Of a stretch of DNA of 64,000 bases, positions 33,706-42,949 are shown in pieces. Position numbers and translations under genes: made by a program. Origin of the DNA: Globodera rostochiensis. Lineage: Eukaryota > Nematoda > Chromadorea > Rhabditida > Heteroderidae. The stretch is from NCBI GenBank assembly GCA_018350325.1, contig JAEVLN010000013.1, positions 2,046,001 through 2,110,000 of the forward strand, read 5' to 3'. Within the stretch, counting starts at the first letter, position 1. The number at the start of each line of letters is the position of its first letter. The notes beneath the pieces are model-generated. The model was not told the DNA's origin. It did no database searches and was given only the letters and a program-made list of their open reading frames with translations.

Positions 33706-33960
33706 CTAATCGGGATAGTTGTGGCGGATTACTTCTAAAATATGTTGAAAAATTTTTTGTTTTTGAATGATATCGTCGAAAGAGTGGGGGTCGTTTGGGC
33801 GCCGCCGTTTGGGCGTCAGACCTTTGAAGTGCCATAACTTATGGCACTTCAAAGGTCTGGCGCCCAAACGGCCCGCTCCCCGTCGAAATGCGTATTGATA
33901 CAAATACGTTGGTAACAATTCTGGTGTAGTGCCATGCAAATGTTTTAAGCTTTGTTTCAA
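33706..33960 (-). pseudogene. Merlin/ISXO2-like transposase C-terminal fragment
   Basis: The minus-strand frame contains HGTTPELLPTYLYQYAFRR and, further on, DDIIQKQKIFQHILEVI. The first block matches the end of DDE transposases of the IS1016/Merlin (ISXO2-like) group, where a GT-x4-LLP-x-YL-x-EF-x-WRR pattern closes the domain. The catalytic acidic residues lie upstream and are absent, so this is a remnant. A 67-base perfect-arm palindrome (33805-33871) interrupts the frame between the two blocks. The family assignment is inference from this short motif. Confidence 0.5.
33805..33871. mobile_element. 67-bp palindromic insertion in the transposase remnant
   Basis: CCGTTTGGGCGTCAGACCTT then TGAAGTGCCATAA is mirrored by its complement with a single-base difference. 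It separates two halves of a transposase reading frame. A half-copy, TTTAAAGTGCCATAAC, lies at about 56135-56150 beside another mobile element. This suggests a very small mobile hairpin. Confidence 0.55.
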
Positions 33961-35191
33961 AGCTCCAAGTCGCTTCTATAAAAAGAATGTTGATAATTTT
34001 TAACGAAAATTAATAATTTATATTTTATCTGATTTAAAATATTTATCGGACGCGTAAAAAATTCTTGGGACGCGTAAAAGTTTATGGGACGCGTAAAAGG
34101 TCATGGGACGCGTAAAAGGTCATGGGACGCGTAAAAGGTCATGGGACGCGTAAAATGCACCAGAACCGAAAAACTTGTCGGCGCCGAATCGTCTCGTCGA
34201 GAGCTGTCCAATGATACTAAATTTGTTACGGGTGGTGACCGGGCAGGTCAAAAATATCCATTTTTGGCAATTTTTCGAGTGTGCGGTACTTTGGCTGCTA
34301 TTTCCACCTTACTGTCTAACTTTTCCCCTATCGGGCTTTGGTTTAATCAAAAGTCGTTTTTCCTTAATTTTCAAATTTTAAACCGGTTCAAAAACCGCTT
34401 TAAATTCTCAACTTTTGATTTTCTATCAACAAATTATTAATTTTTAGAGACGAGATTTATATGGACTAAAAAACGCGAAATATGGACTTAAAATATGGAC
34501 CAGAAACCCCAAAATATGGACTAAAAAATGTGCAAAAACTGAAAAAAAATCCAGTCAATTTAGGCGTAAAAACCTTCAAAATTCGTCATTTTTTATTAAT
34601 TTTTCAAATGTAATATTTTTCACATCTTTTAGAAATTTTTATAAAAAATATAAATAAAAAAATTTTTAGGGAAAATGTTGCTTTGGGGGTGGATTTTGGG
34701 CAAAGATAAAGTCATTTTTTAGGCGTGCTCTCACATTTGCGCCCCCCACATTTGCGCCTCCACATTTGCGCCCCCACATTTGCGCCCCCACATTTGCGCC
34801 TCCACATTTGCGCCCCCACATTTGCGCCCCCACATTTGCGCCCCCACATTTGCGCCCCACATTTGCGCCCCACATTTGCGCCCCCAGATGGAGAAAAAAA
34901 ATAAAAAATTCATTTCCGATAAATCGCCTTTCCTAAGGGCCAATAGGGATCAATGTGCTCAGTTACACAAATAGAGTTCACAACTCTTGTTGTTCATAAG
35001 TGCATACATAAGAAGCAATGGCATATTTTGGACGTTTTTGTGCAATTCTTTCATTTTCCGTCTACGCCGTAAAAGCAGATTCGGTCTAACTCTCTTCGCT
35101 CAGTCATTTTTTCAAACAGTGCAAACAGATAGATGCTCAAGCTCGAAATGTTCCTGATCTATGAGCAATTCTCCGCCGGCAATGAAAAACA

Positions 35192-35473
35192 TTAACGGAA
35201 AAAGTGCCGAATACAATCGGCTGAAAATAGAAAAACTAGTTTAATAATAATATAAAGACCTTTTTTGGTTAGTTGTTCAATTATCGTTTCGATAATATGT
35301 GAAAGAGCTGCGCCGCCAGCAACTCCGATGCCGGCTGCGACCGCAGCTTTCGCTGTTTTGAGTGATTTCAATGCTCTCAAGAGACGCAAAGATGCTCCAG
35401 CAATTGATACTGGGAATCCACTGATGGAAACAACGAAAATTGAAGAAAATAAAAAATAAAAGAGAATTTGCAT
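35192..35473 (-). CDS. Two-exon gene for an 80-residue secreted peptide inside the MULE
   Basis: ATG at 35473 on the minus strand. Exon 1 (35260-35473) begins with a strong signal peptide, MQILFYFLFSSIFVVSISG, and continues with a basic amphipathic stretch (SLRLLRALKS) and an Ala/Gly-rich helix (AAVAAGIGVAGGAALSHII). An intron of 39 bases (gtcttt...tttcag, 35221-35259) joins with conserved phase to exon 2 (35192-35220), ending ADCIRHFFR and a stop. Total 243 bases. Unspliced, the frame still runs to 93 codons. One cysteine; no family recognised. The mature part could form a cationic helix, as in some antimicrobial or membrane-active peptides, but that is a guess. It lies head-to-head with the transposase remnant. 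Transposase frames nearby are broken while this one is not. Confidence 0.6.
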   Translation of the reverse strand: MQILFYFLFSSIFVVSISGFPVSIAGASLRLLRALKSLKTAKAAVAAGIGVAGGAALSHIIETIIEQLTKKGLYIIIKLVFLFSADCIRHFFR

Positions 35474-35527
35474 GGTTTTTTGTATATTTTTCTTAACATT
35501 TTTGTACTTTTATAGTGCACAAAAAAC

Positions 35528-35664
35528 GCTAAATTGCTATACGTTACAATGTTTAAGACAAAATGCGCAACAACAAACATTTTGCGCAAATGCTCTACGG
35601 CTAAATTGCTATACCTTACAATGTTTAAGACAAAATGCGCAACAACAAACATTTTGCGCAAATG
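35528..35664. repeat. Direct duplication of 65 bp between the two MULE genes
   Basis: Copies at 35528-35592 and 35600-35664 differ at one position. Each contains AAAATGCGCAACAACAAACA followed by TTTTGCGCAAATG, so each also holds a small inverted repeat whose GCGCAAATG matches the MULE terminal word. It sits between the divergent peptide gene and the transposase remnant, where a shared promoter would lie. Confidence 0.85.
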
Positions 35665-35710
35665 TGGCTATTCAAATGCGGCCACTCGGCCATTTTTGTC
35701 GTTAAGAGAA

Positions 35711-37029
35711 TGCCCTTCCGACTTATTGTTGCGATTGTTATCGCTCATCTATGCTTAACCCAACTCCCTGAACAACACCAAGATCAACTTGGTCCCGCTG
35801 AAAGAACAACCAAAGCGAAAACATTGTTCGTATTTCATGGATATGAAATGCGTAAGGACCGAATCATTGCAGAAGGCCGAACACAGGTTAAACGCATGGT
35901 TAATTTTTTCTCTAACATAATTTAGGTCTGGCGTTGTGTTCGTAAGTCGTGTACCGGTAGAGCTCACTCTGAAGTTGGGACTACTGATTTGGTTGAAACA
36001 ACTAAACATAATCACTTAGCTGATCCTGATTCTACTACGGTATGTGTGTTAAAGTGAATACGGATAATCAGGGCTGGAGATGGCACATTCAAGAGTCTAT
36101 AATGCCAATTGATATTTTTTAATTATTAATTAAGTGCGTCCATCAAATTTCTTGCAATTGTATACTCTGAACGTTCTTGTACAACATTCGAGCATTCCCT
36201 GCGCATATGTTGTTATGGCGAACCGCCTACAGGATACGTACAGACGTGCGTTTACCGTCCTAAGCAATCGACTGGAAGGTGTCTTACCGGAAAGCTTTAT
36301 GTTGGATTTTGAACCAGATTAGAGCATATTTTAATCCTGTTAATCGTTGTGTTAAGCTGTTCGCTCTGCGTTTCTTGATGTATGGCCGAACACTGCTATA
36401 CGTCATTGTTTATTTCATTTGGCACAATCAGTAAATAGGCGTGTTCAAAGAGATGGAATAGCACAATCTGCAAAACATTGACTTTCGAAAAGCTGTTCGC
36501 TCTTTGTCGGCCCTTGCATTTCTGCCGTTGCATGAACTTGAGTATGGGTGCCAAATTCTTCGCAATCATGCACCAGCAGGGGCTATTCCGATTTACAATT
36601 ATTTCGAAGCGTAAGTTAAAGATATGTGATTAGTAAGCATTCTTGCGGACATAGGAAGGACAAATAATGGACTAGAAGGGTTTCATTCAAGTTTCAATAA
36701 ACGATTTGCCGCACCAAAACCTCCTTTGGCACCGTGCTTTAAATTTCAGTAAAAATAAAATTCAAAAATTTTGCTTTATATCGCGTATCAAAGACGAAGA
36801 AGAATATCAGCGGAACAGAATGAGGCCTCATGAGCTTGATCCGACCAGGCCCGTAGCTGAAATTCCTCGTTCCAAAAAATATTTGGAAAATGACAGATCT
36901 ATTAGAGATTTAGTCGAACGTTTTGACCAACAAAACCCCAATGAGCGAAACAATCAAGCATGGATCACCCATCTCCATGCCCTTTCATTTCGTCTAACAA
37001 CAAAAGAAATAGACAACTGGCTTGATTAA
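35711..37029 (+). pseudogene. MULE transposase remnant with FLYWCH-type zinc finger
   Basis: Blocks in order on the plus strand: KTLFVFHGYEMRKDR joined over a 42-base intron (35897-35938) to VWRCVRKSCTGRAHSEVGTT and KHNHLADPDST, a FLYWCH/WRKY-like zinc finger; then QLYTLNVLVQHSSIPCAYV and PESFMLDFEPD, from the MULE catalytic domain; then FRKAVRSLSALAFLPLHELE; then NGLEGFHSSFNKRFA and EEYQRNRMRPHELDP. The region between finger and catalytic core is far too short (about 80 bases), so roughly 100 residues are missing. Later blocks are in different frames with stops. Not functional. Confidence 0.85.
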
Positions 37030-37574
37030 TTAGCAAACTAAAAGTTCGTTAGAACGATGTTTGGCTGTGCATGATTATGATTTGTCGATACAATCCCTGT
37101 TGGCCCTTGGGAAAGGCGATTTATCGGTAATGAATTTTTTATTTTTTTTTCTCCATCTGGGGGCGCAAATGTGGAGGCGCAAATGTGGGGGCGCAAATGT
37201 GGGGGCGCAAATGTAGGGGGCGCAAATGTGGGCTAACCTTTTTAGGGGTTAAATTTTTGGTTTGAAAATTTTTTTGATTTTTATGGTCAAATTTTGTCGT
37301 GCATTTTTTGAAGAAATTTTGGGGAAAAGTGCCTGAAATATTGGATTTCTTTCAAGAATCTTCGGAAAAATGCCTAAAATATGGATTTATTATGAAAAAA
37401 ATGGCGAAATATTGATTTATTCTCAAAAAAGCCAAAATATTGATTTATATTGACTAAAAAGTCGCTCTAATTGTAAAATTTTTCAAAATGAATGCTATTT
37501 CCGGGCTTTTCTCATGATTCCCTATTCGCAAAAAAAACATGTTACAACTTGAAAATCTCGTCTCTACTAATTTA

Positions 37575-38713
37575 TAGGGCTGCCAAAAATATGCACAAAA
37601 AGTGGCCAAAATATGCACATAAACATGCAAATAAAACAGTGAAATATGCATAAAATATGCATAAAAATCGCAAAATATGCACCAAATATGCATAAAAAGT
37701 TGAAAATTTAGGGTGAAAATGTAGTTAAAAAAAAATTTATTCTCCATAGATTTTAACAGTTGTTTTTGCAATTGCAAATCAAAAAACTCCAATAATCAAA
37801 TTGGCGACGTACCTTCCTTTCTTGTCCGTTGTTTCATCAACAGAGGCCCAAATTTGTTTGCCACTGAACTCCTTTTTAAGCTCATCCATTTTCTGAAATT
37901 TAAGTTCTCTACATTTTTGTTATTTAATAGAATTATTATAAAACCTGTTCGTAACATATTCCAAGATGGTTGTGCAATGTCATTCGACTGGGAAAGGTGC
38001 GCTTGCAATGTTTTTCAAGAAATTCTAAGTAAAGAAAGTTATTATGAAAAAAACAAGCAAAACCTCTGAAAACTTTGTTTTCCAATTTGTAAAATGGAAT
38101 GTTAGCAGAAATTAAGGCATCACACAACTCCATTGTAAATTGATCAGGCTTTTTAACTGAAGTGTCAGCCAAAAAAGGTTGTTTTTGGACACTTCCGCTT
38201 GGTCGGACGAAATGTTCAAAGTTCGATTTATGCTTGCCAGTTTCATCATGTTGTTTTAGCTGTGAGAATCTCTTTGAAGGTACCTGCAAATTGTTTTCGT
38301 TGTCTTGTTGTTGTTGTTGTCGCGATGAAAACGGTTGATTTTCAACCTGTTGTTGACAAGGCTGACAATACACTATTGTTCCGTCAGTCGTGTACGTTGT
38401 TTTTCCGTCGATTCTGTTAATCCAGTCGCGCATCCATGCAGATTTGGATTTAATTTTAGGCATATTGGAAATATTTACTGTCGAATTTCTCAGAAAACCT
38501 GAAAAATTTATCAAAAATGGCGAAATATGCACGAAATATGCACAAAAACCCAAAATATGCAAATATGCACAAAAAGTCGGAAATATGCAAAAATATGCAA
38601 ATAAAAGTCCCGACTTTTGTTCGCAAATTCAAAAAAGAAGATGTTTTTCCTACTATTTAGACTACGTAGAATCCAGGAAAAAAATATGCATTTGCATATT
38701 TTTGGCAGCCCTA
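37575..38713. mobile_element. hAT element with AAATATGCAC words and a transposase fragment
   Basis: Ends TAGGGCTGCCAAAAATATGC and GCATATTTTTGGCAGCCCTA are perfect inverted repeats. Identical flanks CTAATTTA at 37567-37574 and 38714-38721. AAATATGCAC words repeat near both ends in the same orientation. The interior encodes the N-terminal part of a hAT transposase on the minus strand, so the element is a deletion derivative of an autonomous hAT and links the whole word family to that superfamily. Confidence 0.92.
37787..38463 (-). pseudogene. hAT transposase, N-terminal fragment
   Basis: Minus strand, from MPKIKSKSAWMRDWINRIDG at 38463. A BED-like zinc site follows: CQPC, then LKQHDETGKHK (C-x2-C ... 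H-x5-H). Next come FTMELCDALISANIPFYKLE, KRTFPSRMTLHNHLG and finally IWASVDETTDKKGRYVAN, which carries the first catalytic Asp (SVDETTD) of the hAT RNase-H fold. The remaining catalytic domain and dimerisation region are deleted. Some joins need introns or are frameshifted. Confidence 0.85.
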
Positions 38714-38929
38714 CTAATTTAGAAAGCCAATATGTGATTTTTCCCATTTTTTAAACAGAGGACAACTGAGTCCCCAGTCAAAAGACACTTCAGTCCCGGG
38801 TCTGTAACTCTTCAGGGAATGGTTGCCCAACAAAAATTTTTTCGGATTCTTACATTGCAGACCGAGAGAAGTCTGTCGATATATATTTCGTTCAATTTTG
38901 GCTCTGGCCGCTATGGCCGATATTTACCG

Positions 38930-39495
38930 TTAAATGTCCTGAAACGCTGATGTGTTAAATGTCCTGAAACGTCTGATGTGTTAAATGACCTGAAACGCCT
39001 GATGTGTTAAATGTCTTGAAAGGCCTGATGTGTTAGCTGTCCTGAAACGCTGATGTGTTAAATGTCCTGAAACGTCTGATGTGTTAAATGACCTGAAACG
39101 CCTGATGTGTTAAATGTCTTGAAACGCCTGATGTGTTAAATGTCCTGAAACGCTGATGTGTTAAATTTCCTGAAACGCTGATGTGTTAAATGTCCTGAAA
39201 CGCTGATGTGTTAAATGTCCTGAAACGCTGATGTGTTAAATGTCCTGAAACGCCTGATGTGTTAAATGTCTTGAAACGCCTGATGTGTTAAATGTCCTGA
39301 AACGCTGATGTGTTAAATTTCCTGAAACGCTGATGTGTTAAATGTCCTGAAACGTCTGATGTGTTAAATGACCTGAAACGCCTGATGTGTTAAATGTCTT
39401 GAAACGCCTGATGTGTTAAATGTCCTGAAACGCCTGATGTGTTAAATGTCCTGAAACGTCTGATGTGTTAAATGTCCTGAAACGTCTGATGTTTG
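38930..39495. repeat. 25-26-bp minisatellite (TGATGTGTTAAATGTCCTGA)
   Basis: About 22 copies of TGATGTGTTAAATGTCCTGA followed by AACG(C/T)(C). Unit variants (GTCC, GACC, GTCT; AACGCTGA or AACGTCTGA) recur in the same order, showing block duplication. A single copy lies at about 40296-40328, 800 bases away. It is not a CRISPR array: there are no unique spacers and the host is eukaryotic. Confidence 0.95.
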
Positions 39496-39499
39496 TGGG

Positions 39500-41170
39500 T
39501 TATGTGTCAACAAAAAAAAACTAAATTTTTTTTCAAAGTTGATCAGACTTCTTCCTCCGCCCTCCGTCTCGCCCCACTACTTGCTCCGTCATCGCATGCT
39601 CGCTGTTGGCGGGCCGTTACACGGCCTTTCATTATTATATCCGGCTTTTGTTACTTAAAAATCGTTTTTCTTTAATTTTCAATAATTTAAACCGGTTCAA
39701 AAACCGTTTTAAATGCTCAATTTTGATTTTCTATTGACGAATCCGTAATCAGCGCATCAAATAACATATCTTCAGACAATTTTTACAATAAAAAAATTTC
39801 CCAAAAATTTTGACCAAAAGGGTCCCCCCTATGGTTTTTGGCCAACTTTGAGGGGCCATAACTTTCTTCAAAGTGGTTTCCGCGGAAAAATTTTTGCAGA
39901 TTCGTGCTCAGCTCGATGAGAGGAGTCGATTGGTATATGAATTGTTCGGATCCGAACCACTCCCATATAGTGTAGAAATACCAAAAAATTTTTCGAATTT
40001 TTTCATTAAATTTTATTTCTGATTTTCATTATGCAGACTAAAGAATATGAGTTTGGTGGCATGAATTCAACAATGTTTTGCAAAATTTCATCGAATTCAC
40101 CGAAATTTTAACGATTTAATGCCAAAATTCGAAGAAAAAAATTGTTCAAAATTTGTTCGAATTCGGGTTCGGAGCCCGAATCGGGCGAAACGGAGGTCAG
40201 ATTCGGATTCTACGACCCCAAAAACCCCTATAAACTGCTTTTTATTAATTAAAAAAGTTTTTTTTTGTTTGTTGACACAAAACCCACAAGAAACGTTAAA
40301 TGTCCTGAAACGTCTGATGTGTTAAATAATTTTTGTTGGGACCCCTGGTTTTAGCACATTTTTTAATCAATATTTTGGCACTTTTTGGGGGGTTTTTGGT
40401 CGATATTTTAAGTCACTATTTCGCGTTTCACGAAAACGAAACGAAATTCGTGCAGCCCTGTTTCTAACGGTACAATTTAATATGCATTTGTTTCTCATTC
40501 ACTTGACCACCCTTCTATAATGTAAAAGGAATTAGAAATTTTGAAAAAAAGATGCAATCAATGTGCACAGAAATACTACATAGGGGGGGGGTAATTTAAT
40601 TTAATTTCGTCGATTTTCCGACGAAAAGGAAAATGAAACGAAAAAATTTTAGGTGCTCGTCTTCGCGGTGCTGAGACGGAGTTGACGACGAATTGACACC
40701 TGTGCCCCAGAGGGAAACGTTCAATTTGACAAATTGTTAGTTAACCAGAAATGGTTTTAGCACAGCTTCTCAAACTTAGATTAGGCAAAAATTTAGCAGA
40801 AACTCGTTTCGAATTTTTTGTTCTCTTTTTCACTTCTTTCTCACCTCAGCTCCGCCAAACTGTTCCCGCCCCCACCCCCAACTCCGTTCATTGGAGTGGA
40901 GCAGCAACCGACCACCACCACCAACCATCGTTAACGTCCTTTCCCATTCCATTTTTGCTTACAAATTAGATCTGTTCATTTGCACGTGAATGCAAGTGGA
41001 GAAGTTGAGGAGGGGGGGGGGGGGGGTAACGATCACCCCATCACTGTGAGTTCAGCAAAAATATAAAGAGCAGAGAAAGAACACACTCCTTCCACCATAT
41101 TCCATCCTTCCCAACTTTCTTCAATTATATTTAATTCAATATATTTTACAAATTAGTAAAATATCAATTT
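39500..41170. other. Repeat-derived DNA and desaturase upstream region
   Basis: About 39545-39645 is the inverted copy of 30140-30240 (GGCGGGCCGTTACACGGCCT). Around 40190-40230 lies the dispersed GTCAGATTCGGATTCTACGA motif. The last 400 bases before the desaturase start are unique and presumably hold its promoter and 5' UTR; a G-run lies at 41012-41026. No gene was found. Confidence 0.45.
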
Positions 41171-41176
41171 GTCATA

Positions 41177-42658
41177 ATGACTGTTTCTGTCACTCAAACG
41201 ATCACGCGTAATCGCAAAGCATTTGAAAAGATCATGGATGGCCAGTTCCTTTCTATCGAAGTGGACGAACTGCAGGAATTGGAAGAAAAGGCGAAGAAGG
41301 TGCTTGCACTATGAAACAATTCTTTTAATACGAATCCCCTCCCCCGCAAATTGGAGACTCAGTTCAAGGCCCAGATTGTGTGGCGCAATGTGTTCCTGTA
41401 CCTTATTTTGCAGACTGGAGCCATCGTCGGTCTCTATCAGCTGTTCACAACCGCCAAATGGCACACTGTTTTTTGGTGTAGGTTTCGTTTCGATTGATTC
41501 TACCCAGCAGACGACTGTTTGCCCATTTAGGCCTTTTCCTCTGGATGGTCAGCGGCATTGGCATCACGGCGGGGCCCCACCGGATGTGGTCCCACAAAAG
41601 CTACAAGGCCAGATGGCCCTTGAAGGCGTTGCTGGTTGGTCGCGTATATTTAATAAAGCCTAAACTGTTGTTGGCAGGTGGCGATGAACTGTGTGTCCTT
41701 CCAGAATGACATCATTGAGTGGTCCCGGGACCACCGATGCCACCACAAATGGACCGACACCGATGCTGATCCGTAAGTACGGTCCGGATTTGAATTAAAT
41801 TGAGATTTATGAAGGCACAACATCAACCGGGGCTTTTTTTTCGCGCATATGGGCTGGCTGCTGGTAAAAAAACATCCGCTAGTGAAGGAGAAGGGGGCGA
41901 CTTTGGATATGACCGACCTGACTTCGGACCCGCTGTTGATATTCCAGCGAAAGTTTGTTATCGCGTTTTGAAAGGTTCATAACGATTTTTCTTCACTTAC
42001 AAATTAGGTACTACTTGCCTCTGGTGGGCATCTTCTGCTTCCTTCTTCCCACCGCAATTCCGGTGTACATTTGGAGCGAAACCGTCTGGATAGCCTTCTG
42101 CACGTCCGCACTGTTTCGCTACTGCTTGAACTTACACGCCACGTGGTTCATCAACTCGGCCGCTCATACCTTTGGCTACAAACCCTACGATGTGACGGTG
42201 AAGGCGACCGAATCAATGCTGACCACTTTGACGGCCTGGGGAGAGGGGGGACACAATTATGTGAGTATGCCACAGGATCTAAGTCAAAAATACGGAATTC
42301 GGTCCAAATAATTGCGCAAATGTAAGAGCAAAAATTGTCTTATGGTTGGTGAGCGTCCGTGAACTTAATTAGAAAGATTATTTGAATTTCTCAAAACTCT
42401 CCCGGTTGAAATTTGACGCTTTTACACTTTCTCCAGCATCACACCTTCCCACAAGACTACCGCACCAGCGAAATGATGGGACTTTTCAACCTCAGCCGAC
42501 TTTTCATCGAATTTTTCTCCAAAATCGGATGGGCCTACGACCTGAAGACGACGGATGAGGAGACGGTGCAGCGTCAGATGAATCGGCAGTTGGGAAAACT
42601 GCGCCAAACGGAGAAAGCTGCACAACGACAACAAAAACGAATCAGGAACTCGGGCTGA
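41177..42658 (+). CDS. Acyl-CoA delta-9 desaturase (stearoyl-CoA desaturase)
   Basis: This ER membrane di-iron enzyme introduces the first double bond into saturated acyl-CoA, using cytochrome b5. Seven exons: 41177-41299, 41363-41477, 41531-41634, 41678-41772, 41815-41952, 42008-42260, 42437-42658; phase is kept throughout, giving 349 residues, close to the nematode family (about 340). The three histidine boxes are present: HRMWSH, HRCHH in RDHRCHHKWTDTDADPH, and HNYHHTFPQDYR, the last split over an intron. Hydrophobic pairs (FLYLILQTGAIVGLYQLF; YYLPLVGIFCFLLPTAIPVY) supply the membrane spans. HRMWSH has Met where Leu is usual. It resembles FAT-5/6/7 of Caenorhabditis elegans; which one cannot be decided. 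It looks functional. Confidence 0.96.
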
Positions 42659-42949
42659 TGACTGAAAAATTGGCTTTTCAACAACTTTCATTTCATTTAT
42701 TTTGACATTTTCGAATAATTAATTACGTGTAAACGAACGAGCCAAAAATCAAATAGATTTTCTTAAAAGTGATTCTTTAAATTTGTGTCCCCGACACACG
42801 CACACCACTCTCCATCCATTCAGAACGAGCACAAATTAAGCTGCAAATATGACAAGAGGACATTTTGAATTATAATAGCAAAAGAAAGAACAACACAAAA
42901 TATCAATGAACTTGAAGAACCACTGACCGAGCTTGGCTCGTAGCGGGTC

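Larger units (their letters stand above)
33140..34195. mobile_element. TIR element with ACGCGTCC subrepeats and a transposase remnant
   Basis: Outer arms: TTTCGGCGCCGACAAGTTTT on the left, its complement followed by CGAATCG on the right. Inside each arm is a short tandem array: TTTTACGCGTCACATGACC and variants at about 33468-33610, and GGGACGCGTAAAAGGTCAT in inverted orientation at about 34048-34155. A foldback is inserted into the left arm at 33170-33452. The centre carries a transposase fragment on the minus strand. No clean target duplication was found. Confidence 0.7.
34724..37238. mobile_element. Decayed MULE with CATTTGCGCC terminal arrays
   Basis: Both ends are arrays of one short word in opposite orientation: CACATTTGCGCCCC about 11 times at 34731-34890 and GGGGCGCAAATGTG about 6 times at 37155-37233. 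The flanking 8-mer TTTTTAGG occurs at 34716-34723 and 37239-37246; eight to ten bases is normal for MULEs. Inside are remnants of a MULE transposase on the plus strand and an intact small peptide gene on the minus strand. Confidence 0.8.
34445..37566. mobile_element. hAT-like element with AAATATGGAC words, split by a MULE
   Basis: Left end TAGAGACGAGATTTATATGG, right end GAAAATCTCGTCTCTA. Flanks TTAATTTT (34437-34444) and CTAATTTA (37567-37574) match at 6 of 8. Left and right parts carry AAATATGGAC or AAATATGGATTTAT words. A MULE of about 2.5 kb (34724-37238) inserted in the middle; without it the element is only about 0.6 kb. A similar right part (GGCGAAxTATTGATTTATTC) occurs in 56152-56419. 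Confidence 0.65.

Noticed and set aside
38930..39495. CRISPR-like regular array
   Set aside because: Units are contiguous with no unique spacers, and the sequence is clearly eukaryotic.
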